Below, one piece after another: positions 13,665-22,775 of a stretch of DNA of 42,581 bases (its first letter is position 1; each line of letters starts with the position of its first letter). A program made the translations under genes and the position numbers. A model generated the notes under the pieces. That model had not been told where the DNA came from, ran no database searches, and was given only the letters and a program-made list of their open reading frames with translations. The stretch is from a virus, in IMG/VR virus record IMGVR_UViG_3300025327_000577, positions 1 through 42,581 of that record. One strand, written 5' to 3'.

Positions 13665-14396
13665 GTGCTGCAAATCGGCGTCAAGGCCGATGTCGATGCG
13701 GTCCGGATGAAACTGCTGTATTTGCAGAACGAGGGCGTGCGCAAGGCCGCCGCGGTGGCGCTGAACGATACCGCCTTCGCCGCCCGCAAGGACGTGCAGT
13801 GGTTTATCGGGCAGGTGTTCGATAGACCGACGCCCTGGACGCTGAACGCTCCCTGGGTGGAGAAGGCGCGGCCTGCGCACCTGGCGGCGATGGTGACGTT
13901 GCAGGGGAAAAACTGGCGCCATCGCGCCTCGGCGTTTGAATATCTCGGCCCGCATATGGATGCCGGCCCGCGATCGCCGAAACGCATGGAGAAGCTGCTC
14001 GCCGATCGCGGACTGCTCGGCGCGAACGAATATCTGGTGCCGTCCAAGTTCCAGCCGCTCGATCAATACGGCAACGTGCCGCGCAGCGTCGTGCAGAAAA
14101 TCCTCGCCAATCTGCAAGCACACTTCGACCCGCACCAGCATACGCCATGGGGCGGCGCGCGCGGTGGCAAGAAGAAGGGCGAATATTATTTCACCCGCCG
14201 CGGCGTGCGCGGCGCGCGACTGACCGCGATCTGGCGGCGCCTCTCGGACAACAACGCCGTGCCGGCGTTCATCGTCGTCACGGGCGCGCCGCGTTACCGC
14301 AAGCGTCTGCCATTCGAGAAAATCGTGCAGGCCGCCGTCGCCCGCGTGTGGCCGGTGGAGTTCGAGCGCCAGGTGCTCGCGGAAATCAGGCGCTGA
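13665..14396 (+). CDS. Minor tail protein Z-like
   Basis: 243 residues from a GTG start at 13665. The sequence (KAAAVALNDTAFAARKDVQW, later FDRPTPWTLNA and WRRLSDNNAVPAFIVVTG) fits the prophage minor tail Z family, which is needed for DNA injection or tail completion in lambda. The position before the portal is usual in phages of this type. Moderate confidence in the family name. Confidence 0.55.
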   Translation: MLQIGVKADVDAVRMKLLYLQNEGVRKAAAVALNDTAFAARKDVQWFIGQVFDRPTPWTLNAPWVEKARPAHLAAMVTLQGKNWRHRASAFEYLGPHMDAGPRSPKRMEKLLADRGLLGANEYLVPSKFQPLDQYGNVPRSVVQKILANLQAHFDPHQHTPWGGARGGKKKGEYYFTRRGVRGARLTAIWRRLSDNNAVPAFIVVTGAPRYRKRLPFEKIVQAAVARVWPVEFERQVLAEIRR

Positions 14397-14663
14397 ATGA
14401 ACTGGCGGCCGATTTCCTCCGGCGCGTGGGAAGCGGAGAATTATCGCATCGCGGCCGTCCGGCTCGAGGGCGAATCTATCTACGGCCTATTCGCGCCGCC
14501 GCTGCCTGAGAAAATATTCGAGGGCCGATTAAAAATCCGCTACGCACTCGGCGAGCTGGTGCCGCAGCGGCGCGCGCTGCTCGGCCATTTCGCCACGCCC
14601 GAAGCGGCGCGCGCGGCCGCGGAGCGGCATCGCGATGCGCCCGCTGGCTTAACCACGAACTGA
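14397..14663 (+). CDS. Hypothetical protein, 88 aa
   Basis: 88 residues starting directly after the previous stop (TGA-ATG). It has a beta-rich start (RIAAVRLEGESIYGLFAPPL) and a C-terminal Ala/Arg helix. No family recognised; probably a head or connector accessory by position. Confidence 0.5.
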   Translation: MNWRPISSGAWEAENYRIAAVRLEGESIYGLFAPPLPEKIFEGRLKIRYALGELVPQRRALLGHFATPEAARAAAERHRDAPAGLTTN

Positions 14664-14677
14664 TCGGAGATCGAAAC

Positions 14678-14911
14678 ATGGCGGGTATCACGTTGGCGCA
14701 GGCCGAGGCGAAGCTCGCCACCTGGATGGCGGCGCTGGACAAAATCGCCGTGGGGCAGAGTTACAGCATCGCCACCGGCACCGGCAGTCGGTCGGTTAAT
14801 CGGGCCGATCTGGCGGAGGCGCAAAAGCAAGTCGAATACTGGGACCGGCAGGTCAAGCGGCTGACGCGCGGCGGGATCAGTGTGCGCGGTGTCACAATCA
14901 TGCGCGGATAA
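14678..14911 (+). CDS. Head-tail connector candidate (gpW/DUF6148-like)
   Basis: 77 residues: GITLAQAEAKLATWMAALDK, then SYSIATGTGSRSVNRADLAE and helix VEYWDRQVKRL. This small alpha-beta pattern before the portal gene matches gpW/DUF6148 proteins that complete the head. GGAG lies upstream of ATG 14678. Confidence 0.7.
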   Translation: MAGITLAQAEAKLATWMAALDKIAVGQSYSIATGTGSRSVNRADLAEAQKQVEYWDRQVKRLTRGGISVRGVTIMRG

Positions 14912-14921
14912 GGCGCACTTA

Positions 14922-16745
14922 ATGGCGCGCAAAGTCGAAGTCCGGTCGAATTTATTCGACCGGCTGGTGGAGATCGTCGATCCGGTGCGCGCCGCGCGCC
15001 GATTCCAGGCGCGCGCCATGCTGTCGCTCGCCGGTGGCTATGTTGGGGCGTCGAAAAAACGCCGTTCGATCGGTCAGTGGAAAACCACCGGCGGCAGCGC
15101 GGATGCCGATCTACTGCCGGATCTGGCGACACTGCGCGAGCGCTCGCGCGACCTGAACCGCAATTCGCCGATCGCCTGCGGCGCGATCAACACGGTGGTG
15201 ACGAGCACCGTCGGGCCCGGCCTGAAAATGACGAGCGTCATCGACCGCCGGACGCTGAAACTCGACGATGCGACGGCGGACGCCTGGCAGGACCGCGCCG
15301 AGATGCTGTGGTCGTTGTGGGCCGATACCACCGAGTGCGATGTGACGCGCACGCAGGTGCATGCCGAGATGCAGTCGCTGGCGTTCCGCTCGACGCTCGA
15401 AAACGGCGATATGTTTTCGCTGCTGCCGACGATTCCGCGCCGCGGCTCGCCGTTCGATTTGCGTATCCTGATGATCGAGGCCGACCGGGTTACGAACCCG
15501 GGCGGGCGGTCGGATACCGATGCGCTTGCCGGTGGCATCGAGATCGATGAGCACGGGGCCCCGAAAAATTATCATATCCTCAAGTCGCACCCAGGCGGAC
15601 TGAGCCGCCGCGCCCGTGAGTGGGATGTGATCCCGGCCTTCGGCGAAAAAACCGGACGGCGCAACGTACTGCATCATTTCGACCGCCGGCGCGTCGGACA
15701 AACGCGCGGCGTGCCGTATCTCGCGCCGGTGGTCGAGTCGCTGAAACAACTCGAGGATTACACCGAAGCTGAATTGATGGCGGCGGTGGTCTCCGGCATG
15801 TTCACGGTTTTCATCAAATCCGAGGATGGCGACGGCAGCCTGGGTCCGATGATGCCGACCGGCGAGACCGGCGGCAAAACCTCGGACGAGGATTACCGGC
15901 TCGGCAACGGCGCGATTATCGGACTGGGCCAGGGCGAGGCTATCGAGACCGCAAATCCCGGCCGGCCGAATACCGCCTTCGATCCGTTCGTCAAGGCGAT
16001 TCTGGATCAAGTCGGAGTCGCGCTGGAATTGCCGCGCGAAGTGTTGATTAAAAGTTTTATGGCTTCGTATTCCGCATCGCGCATGGCGATGCTCGAGGCC
16101 TGGCGGTTTTTCAAGACGCGCCGCGCCTGGCTGGTGCGGTCTTTTTGTCAGCCGACCTACGAGGCATTCATCACCGAGATGATTGCGCGCGGGATGCTGT
16201 CCGCGCCGGGATTTTTTACCGATCCGGTGGTGCGGAATGCGTATCTGTGTACCGAATGGATCGGGCGCCCCATGGGCCATATCCAGCCGCTGCAAGAGGC
16301 GAACGCCGCCCAGGTGCGCGTCGAAACCGGCCTGTCGAGCCTGACCAAGGAGATCTCCGAATACGATGGCGGCGATTTCGACGACGTGCACCGCCAGCGC
16401 GTCAAGGAAATGAAACGCCGCCGCGAGGATGGCGTCGAACGCGCCGCGCCGGAGACGACAAAACCGGAGAACCCGAACCCGCCGAAACCGGACGAGGATG
16501 CGGAAGAAGAAAAAGACAAGCAGCAAGAGGCCGATCGTACACTGCTGCGTGCCGCTGTGGCGGCCGCCATCGGCGCCGCCAACCGCGAATCGCCGGCGCC
16601 GGTGGTCAATGTCGCGCCGCCCGCGATTACGGTCGAGGCGCCGGTGGTCAACGTCACGCTTCCCGGCCGGCGCGGCGTGAAGGACGTTAAATACAATCTG
16701 GACGGCAGCATTTCTCAGATCGTCGAACAGGAAGGTGACGCATGA
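14922..16745 (+). CDS. Portal protein (lambda family)
   Basis: 607 residues from ATG 14922. Typical lambda-portal segments: NSPIACGAINTVVTSTVGPG, DRVTNPGG, GVPYLAPVVESLKQLEDYTE and ASYSASRMAMLEAWRFFKTR. The C-terminal about 120 residues after KEMKRRRED are low complexity (Pro/Glu/Lys-rich) with two VVNV repeats and a KDVKYNLDGSI tail. Forms the dodecameric channel through which DNA is packaged. Confidence 0.9.
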   Translation: MARKVEVRSNLFDRLVEIVDPVRAARRFQARAMLSLAGGYVGASKKRRSIGQWKTTGGSADADLLPDLATLRERSRDLNRNSPIACGAINTVVTSTVGPGLKMTSVIDRRTLKLDDATADAWQDRAEMLWSLWADTTECDVTRTQVHAEMQSLAFRSTLENGDMFSLLPTIPRRGSPFDLRILMIEADRVTNPGGRSDTDALAGGIEIDEHGAPKNYHILKSHPGGLSRRAREWDVIPAFGEKTGRRNVLHHFDRRRVGQTRGVPYLAPVVESLKQLEDYTEAELMAAVVSGMFTVFIKSEDGDGSLGPMMPTGETGGKTSDEDYRLGNGAIIGLGQGEAIETANPGRPNTAFDPFVKAILDQVGVALELPREVLIKSFMASYSASRMAMLEAWRFFKTRRAWLVRSFCQPTYEAFITEMIARGMLSAPGFFTDPVVRNAYLCTEWIGRPMGHIQPLQEANAAQVRVETGLSSLTKEISEYDGGDFDDVHRQRVKEMKRRREDGVERAAPETTKPENPNPPKPDEDAEEEKDKQQEADRTLLRAAVAAAIGAANRESPAPVVNVAPPAITVEAPVVNVTLPGRRGVKDVKYNLDGSISQIVEQEGDA

Positions 16746-17146
16746 CCTTGCTCGTCCCGAATAACGGCGAAGGCGATTTTCTCGCCTACGCACTCAACAA
16801 GAGCGCGCCGGAGAACGTCGTCCTGCGGCTCTGCCAGAACAACATCACTCCATCCGAGACCGATGTCGCGGCGACCTACACCGAGGCGACCTGGACCGGA
16901 TATGCCGCGCTCACGCTCACCGGCGCGAGCTGGACGATCGTCGAAGGCGCCCCGACCGAGGCAAGTTACGCGCAGCAGATTTTCACCTCTACGGCCGGCG
17001 CGCAGAGCCAGAATAATTACGGCTACTATCTGACGCGCGCCACCAGCGGGCGTATCGCCTGGGCGGAGCGTTTCTCGGACGGGCCGTATCAGATCGTGAA
17101 TAATGGCGATCAAATCAAAGTCACTCCGAAAATCACGCTCGACTGA
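16742..17146 (+). CDS. Structural protein of unknown function, 134 aa
   Basis: 134 residues, beta-rich (TWTGYAALTLTGASWTIVEG, NNYGYYLTRATSGRIAWAER, KVTPKITLD). This pattern is common next to portal genes in marine and proteobacterial siphophages and is probably a capsid or virion-surface protein. Overlaps the portal gene by 4 bp. Confidence 0.6.
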   Translation: MTLLVPNNGEGDFLAYALNKSAPENVVLRLCQNNITPSETDVAATYTEATWTGYAALTLTGASWTIVEGAPTEASYAQQIFTSTAGAQSQNNYGYYLTRATSGRIAWAERFSDGPYQIVNNGDQIKVTPKITLD

Positions 17147-17155
17147 AGGTGAGCC

Positions 17156-17389
17156 ATGACAGGAATCCGGAAAGGCATGTGGGTGAAATACAAGGGCAAG
17201 CTCGGCATCGCCAACTCGATCGACGGCGATACCGCCGAGGTGCATCTGGTCGATGAGCGAGGATTGACTACGCTCGTCATCCCGGCCGCGGCCGTCGCCT
17301 CGCTTACGCAAGCGGCATTCGCGGATATCCCCAAGCCGCGGCGGCCGGATGCCGGGCTCGCGCGCAAACTCGGATATGAGGTGATCTAG
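17156..17389 (+). CDS. Hypothetical protein, 77 aa
   Basis: 77 residues with an SH3-like start (MWVKYKGKLGIANSIDGDTA, EVHLVDERG). GGTGAG precedes ATG 17156. A small beta-barrel by appearance; no family assigned. Its TAG overlaps the GTG start of the next gene. Confidence 0.55.
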   Translation: MTGIRKGMWVKYKGKLGIANSIDGDTAEVHLVDERGLTTLVIPAAAVASLTQAAFADIPKPRRPDAGLARKLGYEVI

Positions 17390-18075
17390 TGGCCCTGCCA
17401 ACCGCAAGCAACATTCGCACGCCGGACGACGCAGGCAACCTCGGCAAGAGGGTCCGCACGCACACGCGCGTAGTCGGCTCGGATACCGTCCATACGCATT
17501 ACATGTGGAACGAGGAAACCATTCCGTACACGTTCTCAGGAAACTATCAATTTCACTCCGGCACATTGTCGGTGCAGGCGTCGGCTCAGAACGGGACAAC
17601 GACCGGGTTTCTGTGGCTGTTCATGCCGATCGGAGCATCGTTGAAATGCGGTATTCACCGCGCGAAAGTCCAAACAACCATCACGACGAATTTATCCGCG
17701 CCCACGGCTCCGCGACTTGTGACGCAGCGGTTCACCTACACCGGGACGCCCTCGGGGGCCGCGATCAGCCCATGCAAATCACGCAGCACTTATCCGGCGG
17801 CTGCTTGTAGCGTGCGTACGGCCTCGACCGGCATGAGCGTGACGCTGGAGCAGATCGCGCGCTCGACGCTGCCGCCGGTCACCGCCGGAACAGCAGGATG
17901 GACTTTTGCCATACCTTATCGCGACGAGCTGGCGGCGAACTCTCATTCCGCGCACGCCGACGAATTGGCATTCGCGGCGGGTGAGGGACTGGTGTTCTAC
18001 CAGCCGGACGCCGGCACGGCGGCGGACACCAGAAAGGCCCAGATGGACTGGGAAATTTCCGAGTTTGAAGAGTAA
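17389..18075 (+). CDS. Putative virion protein, 228 aa
   Basis: 228 residues from GTG 17389 (TAGTG overlap). Beta-rich, Thr/Ser/Ala-rich (HTHYMWNEETIPYTFSGNYQ) with an acidic end. Lies in the structural block; probably a head fibre or decoration. No recognisable domain. Confidence 0.5.
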   Translation: MALPTASNIRTPDDAGNLGKRVRTHTRVVGSDTVHTHYMWNEETIPYTFSGNYQFHSGTLSVQASAQNGTTTGFLWLFMPIGASLKCGIHRAKVQTTITTNLSAPTAPRLVTQRFTYTGTPSGAAISPCKSRSTYPAAACSVRTASTGMSVTLEQIARSTLPPVTAGTAGWTFAIPYRDELAANSHSAHADELAFAAGEGLVFYQPDAGTAADTRKAQMDWEISEFEE

Positions 18076-18093
18076 CCACAGAGAGGCCATGAA

Positions 18094-18474
18094 ATGAAAA
18101 AACTCACAGCAGTATTCTTGTTTGTCGCCGCGATACTCACCGCCCCCCTGGCGTCGGCGCAATGGTTCACGAACGGCATCCAGACCAATCCGACCGCAAA
18201 CCAGATCGTCGCGGATACAGGGGCCGTCGGCGACGGCGCCGGCCACGATTTCGATGTCTACGTGTCATCGACCGTTGCGGTGGCGATCGTCGTCGAGTGG
18301 CGCAACGCAGCGAACGACGCCAACGTTTTCGCCTACATCATTCCCGTTCCCGCCAACGGCTTCGCCTACTGGACCTCGCGCGGGGCGCTTGCATTTCAAG
18401 GCAACGAACGGGTGCGGCTGCGCATGAACTCAGGGGTGACCGGCAGCGTTCAGGGCGCGATCAACTTTTTCTGA
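18094..18474 (+). CDS. Signal-peptide-bearing protein in the head operon
   Basis: 126 residues with a classic signal peptide (MKKLTAVFLFVAAILTAPLA then SAQ, cleavage near residue 23) followed by a beta-rich domain (VAIVVEWRNAANDANVFAYI). A secreted protein among head genes is odd: it could be exported during infection or be a lysogenic-conversion gene. AGAGAGG upstream of ATG 18094. Confidence 0.55.
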   Translation: MKKLTAVFLFVAAILTAPLASAQWFTNGIQTNPTANQIVADTGAVGDGAGHDFDVYVSSTVAVAIVVEWRNAANDANVFAYIIPVPANGFAYWTSRGALAFQGNERVRLRMNSGVTGSVQGAINFF

Positions 18475-18481
18475 GGCGAAC

Positions 18482-18700
18482 ATGGCGCGCAAAAAAATCT
18501 GTGATTGCTGCAGTAAACCCGGGGCGAAACTGACCCAGGTGCAAATCCTGGTATTCGGCGACATCGAACCGGATCGCTTCACTGAGACCACAGCCGAGCA
18601 GGATTTGTGCGATACCTGCCGCGATGGCGAGTGCGACAAGATGTTGACTGCCGCGAAGGTGTCGCACCACGCCAAGATCAAGGAGAAGGCCAGTGGCTGA
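18482..18700 (+). CDS. Small zinc-binding protein, 72 aa (tandem copy 1)
   Basis: Starts ICDCCSKPGA and later has LCDTCRDGECDK: two Cys pairs forming a probable zinc ribbon. The next gene has the same frame of residues (ICDCCGKPGA ... LCDACRDGECDK), so the pair arose by tandem duplication. Function unknown. Confidence 0.6.
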   Translation: MARKKICDCCSKPGAKLTQVQILVFGDIEPDRFTETTAEQDLCDTCRDGECDKMLTAAKVSHHAKIKEKASG

Positions 18701-19160
18701 ACAGCGAATTTGCGACTGCTGCGGTAAACCCGGCGCCCGCGAGACCATCGTCGGTTATGTCGTTGTCGGGGAGGTGATCGAAGGGCGGCCCACCGGAACC
18801 TCGTTCGGAGCCGATCTCTGCGATGCCTGCCGCGACGGCGAATGCGACAAGCTGCTCGCCAAGGCACGGGATCAGCAGAAGCGGCACGCGCCGATCCACA
18901 AGAAGATCATCGCCATCAAGGACGATCTCGCCGCGCTGCTCCAGGAGAAGGACAAGGCCGTGCGGGCCCGCGACGAGATCGAGGAGCAGAACACCCGTGC
19001 GCTCCCAGCGACGCGAGATGCGCCTGCCCTGCGCCAGTGGGCCTCTCAGGACGCCAGGCAACAGCATGAAAAATTGTCCGTGACCGTAAACGATATGATG
19101 AGCGAAATCGCCGCGAAACATCGGCGCATCGCGGAGCTGAACGAATCCGCCAGGAGTTAG
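18693..19160 (+). CDS. Zinc-ribbon plus coiled-coil protein (tandem copy 2)
   Basis: 155 residues from GTG 18693. The N-terminal 50 residues duplicate the previous gene's zinc ribbon. The C-terminal 100 residues are a long coiled coil (HKKIIAIKDDLAALLQEKDK, EIAAKHRRIAELNE). Perhaps an oligomerised virion or assembly protein. Confidence 0.6.
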   Translation: MAEQRICDCCGKPGARETIVGYVVVGEVIEGRPTGTSFGADLCDACRDGECDKLLAKARDQQKRHAPIHKKIIAIKDDLAALLQEKDKAVRARDEIEEQNTRALPATRDAPALRQWASQDARQQHEKLSVTVNDMMSEIAAKHRRIAELNESARS

Positions 19161-19164
19161 GCCG

Positions 19165-20037
19165 GTGACTGAACGTAACTGGCAGCTCTTCGACAGTTTT
19201 CCGGTTTCCCTGGCGCAGGAACCGCAGGCCGCTCCGGCGGAGCAGGGCTGGACGCTCAACGATAGTTTCCCGGTTTCCCTGGCGCAAACATTCTCGGCAC
19301 TACAGGCGGAGTGGTCGGCGGCCTACTGGGGCCTGTTCGAGCCCGCATTCAACGCCGCGCAGAGCGGCGGCGCGGTGTATACCTATGTCGCGTCCGGCGG
19401 GGCGACATCGAGCGGCGCGGCCGCGGTGGCGAAGGTCAAAGTGCCGGCGGTTTCGGGCGGCACGCAAAGCAGCGGCCTGGCGCCGGTCGCCAAGACAAAG
19501 AATTTTGTCGCCGCCGGCGGTGCGGTATCTGGCGGCGCGGCAGGTCTGGCGAAAACCACGGCAATTATCGCAATCGGCGGCGCCGTCGTCGGCGGCGCCG
19601 CGGACTTCGCGAAAATCAAAATTTACGCAGGCGCCGGCGGCGCGCAAACCGCCGGCGCGGCGCTGACGCAATTTATCTCAGGCGGTGCTGCGCAGGAATT
19701 TGTCTATATCGCCAGCGGCGGCGCCGCGATCTCCGGCGCAGCCCAGACGATTTACGAATCGGCCGCAGTATCGTTGCCATCCGGCGATGGCCGGACCTGG
19801 CGGCGTCTCAGCGCCGAACCGCTCCCGCGCACACGCGGATACGCGGCACGCGGCGGGCTGCACGCGGGAGGGCGCGCGCAGAGCGGTTTTATTGCGGGGC
19901 CGGAGGTTGATATTTACGACTACACCGCCACCGGCGGCGCGCGTGCGGGCGGCGCGGCGGAAATTCTCTATATGGACGCCGGGAAAATTCGCCGGCGCCG
20001 GCAGGCCGAGTTGCTGCTGCTGCTCGAGGCCGCATGA
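19165..20037 (+). CDS. Gly/Ala repeat protein, putative virion fibre
   Basis: 290 residues from GTG 19165. NWQLFDSFPVSLAQ and GWTLNDSFPVSLAQ are a 30-residue N-terminal duplication. Then come about seven repeats of roughly 22 residues of the type SGGA..SGAA..AK (residues about 70-190), and a Lys/Arg-rich end. Regular beta-strand repeats suggest a fibrous or glycine-rich structural protein. No family recognised. Confidence 0.55.
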   Translation: MTERNWQLFDSFPVSLAQEPQAAPAEQGWTLNDSFPVSLAQTFSALQAEWSAAYWGLFEPAFNAAQSGGAVYTYVASGGATSSGAAAVAKVKVPAVSGGTQSSGLAPVAKTKNFVAAGGAVSGGAAGLAKTTAIIAIGGAVVGGAADFAKIKIYAGAGGAQTAGAALTQFISGGAAQEFVYIASGGAAISGAAQTIYESAAVSLPSGDGRTWRRLSAEPLPRTRGYAARGGLHAGGRAQSGFIAGPEVDIYDYTATGGARAGGAAEILYMDAGKIRRRRQAELLLLLEAA

Positions 20038-20243
20038 CGCCCTCCGAACGCGAGAGAGCTTTCCGCCGCGCGCAGCTTGACGTGCTCAGGCTGCGCACCG
20101 ATATCCAGCGCGGCATGGCAACCGAGATCACGCAGCTCCTGAAGAGCGCGCCGCCCGCGGCCGCGTCCGGCGTCGCCGTAATCACTCATCGCAGCCGCGC
20201 AATCCGGCGGCGCGAGGAAGAATTCCTGTTGCGTGCGGCATAA
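20034..20243 (+). CDS. Hypothetical basic helical protein, 69 aa
   Basis: 69 residues, Arg-rich helices (ERERAFRRAQLDVLRLRTDI). ATGA overlap with the previous gene. No family recognised. Confidence 0.5.
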   Translation: MTPSERERAFRRAQLDVLRLRTDIQRGMATEITQLLKSAPPAAASGVAVITHRSRAIRRREEEFLLRAA

Positions 20244-20266
20244 CCGCCATTCCAAGGAGCCAAACG

Positions 20267-21175
20267 ATGCGTGTGATCGACGTGCTGAATGCCCCTTGGG
20301 CCATCGTCCCGGACAAGTTGCGGGAGATTCAGGCGATCTACGCCACGCATCTGCGCGGCGAGAAGATCGACATCAAGGGTATCGAGGCCAAGCTCGGCAA
20401 GCCGCTCGTCAACAACGAGCAGGGCTATGACACGGTCGATGGGGTGGCGGTAATCCCGATCGACGGCATCATCAGCAAGCGCATGAACTTGTTCTCGCAA
20501 ATCAGCGGCGGGGCATCGACCGAGTTGATCGGGCGCGATATCCGCGCGGCGCTCGCGGACCCAGATGTGCATTCGCTGCTGCTGCAAGTGGATTCGCCCG
20601 GCGGTACGGTGGATGGGACGCAGGTGCTGGCACAGGCGATTCACGGCGCACGCGGCAAAAAACCCATCGTGACCTACGTGGACGGCATGATGGCGAGCGC
20701 GGCCTACTGGATCGGCTCGGCGGCGGATGCGATCTATATCGGCGCCGACACGGTGCAGGTCGGCTCGATCGGCGTGGTCGCGAGCCATACGGATTATTCG
20801 CGGCGCGAGGAAATGCTCGGCGTGAAAACCACCGAGATATTTGCCGGCAAATTCAAGCGCATCGCGTCCAGCCACAAACCCCTGTCCGAGGACGGTAAGG
20901 GGTACATTCAGGAAATGGTTGATTATCTCTATTCCGTTTTCGTGGCCGATATTGCCAAACAACGCGGCGTGGACGCGGAAACGGTACTCAAGAACATGGC
21001 CGATGGACGCATTTTCACCGGCCAGCAGGCGGTCAGCGCGGGCCTCGTGGACGGTGTCGCCACGATGGACCTCCTGATCGCCGATCTCAACGCGGGCACG
21101 ATCGGCCAGCAGGGCCGCAAGGCGCGTCTGGCCGCGCTGAATGCCGCACTCCAATCGGCGCCGGTGCGCGCCTAA
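20267..21175 (+). CDS. Head maturation protease (S49/SppA-like)
   Basis: 302 residues. VAVIPIDGIIS start, LLLQVDSPGG, catalytic Ser144 in VDGMMASAAYWIGSAAD, VGSIGVVASH, and a Lys candidate in FAGKFKRIASSHKPLSE. Cleaves scaffold and portal during prohead maturation, as lambda gpC does. The scaffold candidate is the next gene. AGGAG precedes ATG 20267. Confidence 0.9.
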   Translation: MRVIDVLNAPWAIVPDKLREIQAIYATHLRGEKIDIKGIEAKLGKPLVNNEQGYDTVDGVAVIPIDGIISKRMNLFSQISGGASTELIGRDIRAALADPDVHSLLLQVDSPGGTVDGTQVLAQAIHGARGKKPIVTYVDGMMASAAYWIGSAADAIYIGADTVQVGSIGVVASHTDYSRREEMLGVKTTEIFAGKFKRIASSHKPLSEDGKGYIQEMVDYLYSVFVADIAKQRGVDAETVLKNMADGRIFTGQQAVSAGLVDGVATMDLLIADLNAGTIGQQGRKARLAALNAALQSAPVRA

Positions 21176-21198
21176 CCCAACATGATGGAGAAACGAAC

Positions 21199-21717
21199 AT
21201 GACCATGACAGTTGCATCGTTTAAGGCGGAATATCCCGCCATCGCCGAGGCCTTGCTGGCCGAAGGCCGCAACGGCGCGAACGCCGAGGGTATCGAGAAA
21301 GGTAGGACCGAAGGCATCGCGAAGGGCGCCGAGGCCGAGCGCGCGCGCATACGAGGCGTGCTGGATCATCGTATGGCCGGTCACGAGGAATTGATCGACC
21401 GGCTGGCGTTCGACGGCACAACCTCGCCGGACGCCGCCGCGGCGCAGATTCTGAAGGCCGAGAAGGCCGCGCGCGTGACGACGCTCGGTAATCTGCTGGA
21501 GGACGGCAAGGTCCCTGCGCGGGTAAAGCCATCGAGCTCCATCGAGGATCGAGGCGCGGAAAGTGACAGCCATCTCTCGGTGGAGGATCGCTGCAAGGCC
21601 AAGTGGGACAAGGACTCCAATGTGCGCGACGAGTTCATCGATTTGGCGTCGTACACCGCCTTTGAAAAGGCGCAGGCGGCGGGCCAGATCAGAATTCTCG
21701 GCAAGAAGTCCGCTTAA
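21199..21717 (+). CDS. Capsid scaffold candidate
   Basis: 172 residues, helical and Glu/Ala-rich (GIEKGRTEGIAKGAEAERAR, IRGVLDHRM), with a C-terminal EDRCKAKWDKDSNVRDEF. The composition and the place between protease and cement/capsid genes match scaffold proteins. GAGAAACGAAC precedes ATG 21199. Confidence 0.65.
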   Translation: MTMTVASFKAEYPAIAEALLAEGRNGANAEGIEKGRTEGIAKGAEAERARIRGVLDHRMAGHEELIDRLAFDGTTSPDAAAAQILKAEKAARVTTLGNLLEDGKVPARVKPSSSIEDRGAESDSHLSVEDRCKAKWDKDSNVRDEFIDLASYTAFEKAQAAGQIRILGKKSA

Positions 21718-21725
21718 CGTCTCGA

Positions 21726-21775
21726 CGAAATCGCCGCGCTTCGCGGCGAAACACGCGCCCGGTGCGGCGTTTTTT
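21726..21775 (+). terminator. Hairpins and T-run between scaffold and capsid genes
   Basis: TCGCCGCG/CGCGGCGA stem (about 21729-21747), then GCGGCGTTTTTTC. The T-run follows a second, weaker stem. Could be a partial terminator or an RNA-processing site that sets capsid-gene dosage. Confidence 0.5.
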
Positions 21776-21807
21776 CATTCCCAATGAACCCGAATGAGGA
21801 CATTTCC

Positions 21808-22719
21808 ATGAAGATCATGAAGAGCATTTTGGTGGCTTTCGGTTTGCTGGCTGGGTGTCTGGCGTTGTTCGCCGGCGCCCAGGCTGGCCCGGAGCCGTTG
21901 TCGCTGGAGTTCGTGCAGACGGCGCTGTTGCCGTCGCTTGCGATCTTCGGCATGACCACGCTGGCGGCAAACTCGAACCGCACGTTCGAGATCGGCAGCC
22001 GGAACGAATTTCCGGTCATCGCCGCGGATATCATTTACGAGGGCGCGGCCATCGGTCTGGTTATCGGCACCGGCCATGCCCGGCCGCTGGCGGCTACCGA
22101 TCGCTTCTCCGGCTTCGCCGAGGCCAAGGCGGATAATTCGGCCGGCGCCGCGGCGGCGATCAATGTGCGCGCGGTCGAATCCGGCAAGATCCAGCTTGCC
22201 GTCACGGGTGCGGTCATCACCGATATCGGCCAACCGGTCTATGCCACCGATGACAACGCCTTTACGTTCAGCCCGGTGGCGGCCGTGTTCGTCGGTTTCG
22301 TGCACCGGTTCGTGAGCACCGGCGTGGTGGTGGTCGCGTTCGACGCCCTGAACTATCGCGATCCCTACGGTGACTACACGATCCGCGAAACGATCTCGGC
22401 CAACAAGACGCTGGACATCGAGGACAACGGTAAGATTTTCTTCATCGATACCGACGCCACGGTCACCACGCTGCCGGCGACGGCCACACCGGTCAACGCC
22501 AAAATCGTGAATATCGGCGCCTATGGTGCGGTGGCTGTCAACCTCAGCCCGCAGGCGGTGGACAAGGTGCAGGGTCCGGATTTGCCCGGCACCGACAACA
22601 AGGACCTCATCAACACCAAGGCCACCGCCAAGCGCGGCGACTTCGCCGTGCTGACCACGGGTGACGCCAATGGTCCGGTGGTGGCCGAGTTGCGCGGGAC
22701 CTGGGCGACCGAGGTCTAA
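21808..22719 (+). CDS. Capsid cement/decoration protein with N-terminal signal-like segment
   Basis: 303 residues from ATG 21808, chosen because GAGGA lies 7 bp upstream; ATG 21784 is an alternative. Residues about 5-40 form a hydrophobic leader (ILVAFGLLAGCLALFAGAQA) containing an LAGC lipobox-like site. The rest (EFPVIAADIIYEGAAIGLVI, DRFSGFAEAKADNSAG, YATDDNAFTF) is a DUF2190-like cement protein. A leader on a cytoplasmic decoration protein is unusual. Confidence 0.7.
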   Translation: MKIMKSILVAFGLLAGCLALFAGAQAGPEPLSLEFVQTALLPSLAIFGMTTLAANSNRTFEIGSRNEFPVIAADIIYEGAAIGLVIGTGHARPLAATDRFSGFAEAKADNSAGAAAAINVRAVESGKIQLAVTGAVITDIGQPVYATDDNAFTFSPVAAVFVGFVHRFVSTGVVVVAFDALNYRDPYGDYTIRETISANKTLDIEDNGKIFFIDTDATVTTLPATATPVNAKIVNIGAYGAVAVNLSPQAVDKVQGPDLPGTDNKDLINTKATAKRGDFAVLTTGDANGPVVAELRGTWATEV

Positions 22720-22775
22720 GTCGGGCGATCCGATACCGAACTTTATCGAAACGAATTAACATCGAGGACTAAACA

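Noticed and set aside
15111-16793. 560-residue minus-strand frame opposite the portal
   Set aside because: Antisense shadow in GC-rich DNA; Arg/His-rich and without a domain, while the plus strand is a clear portal.
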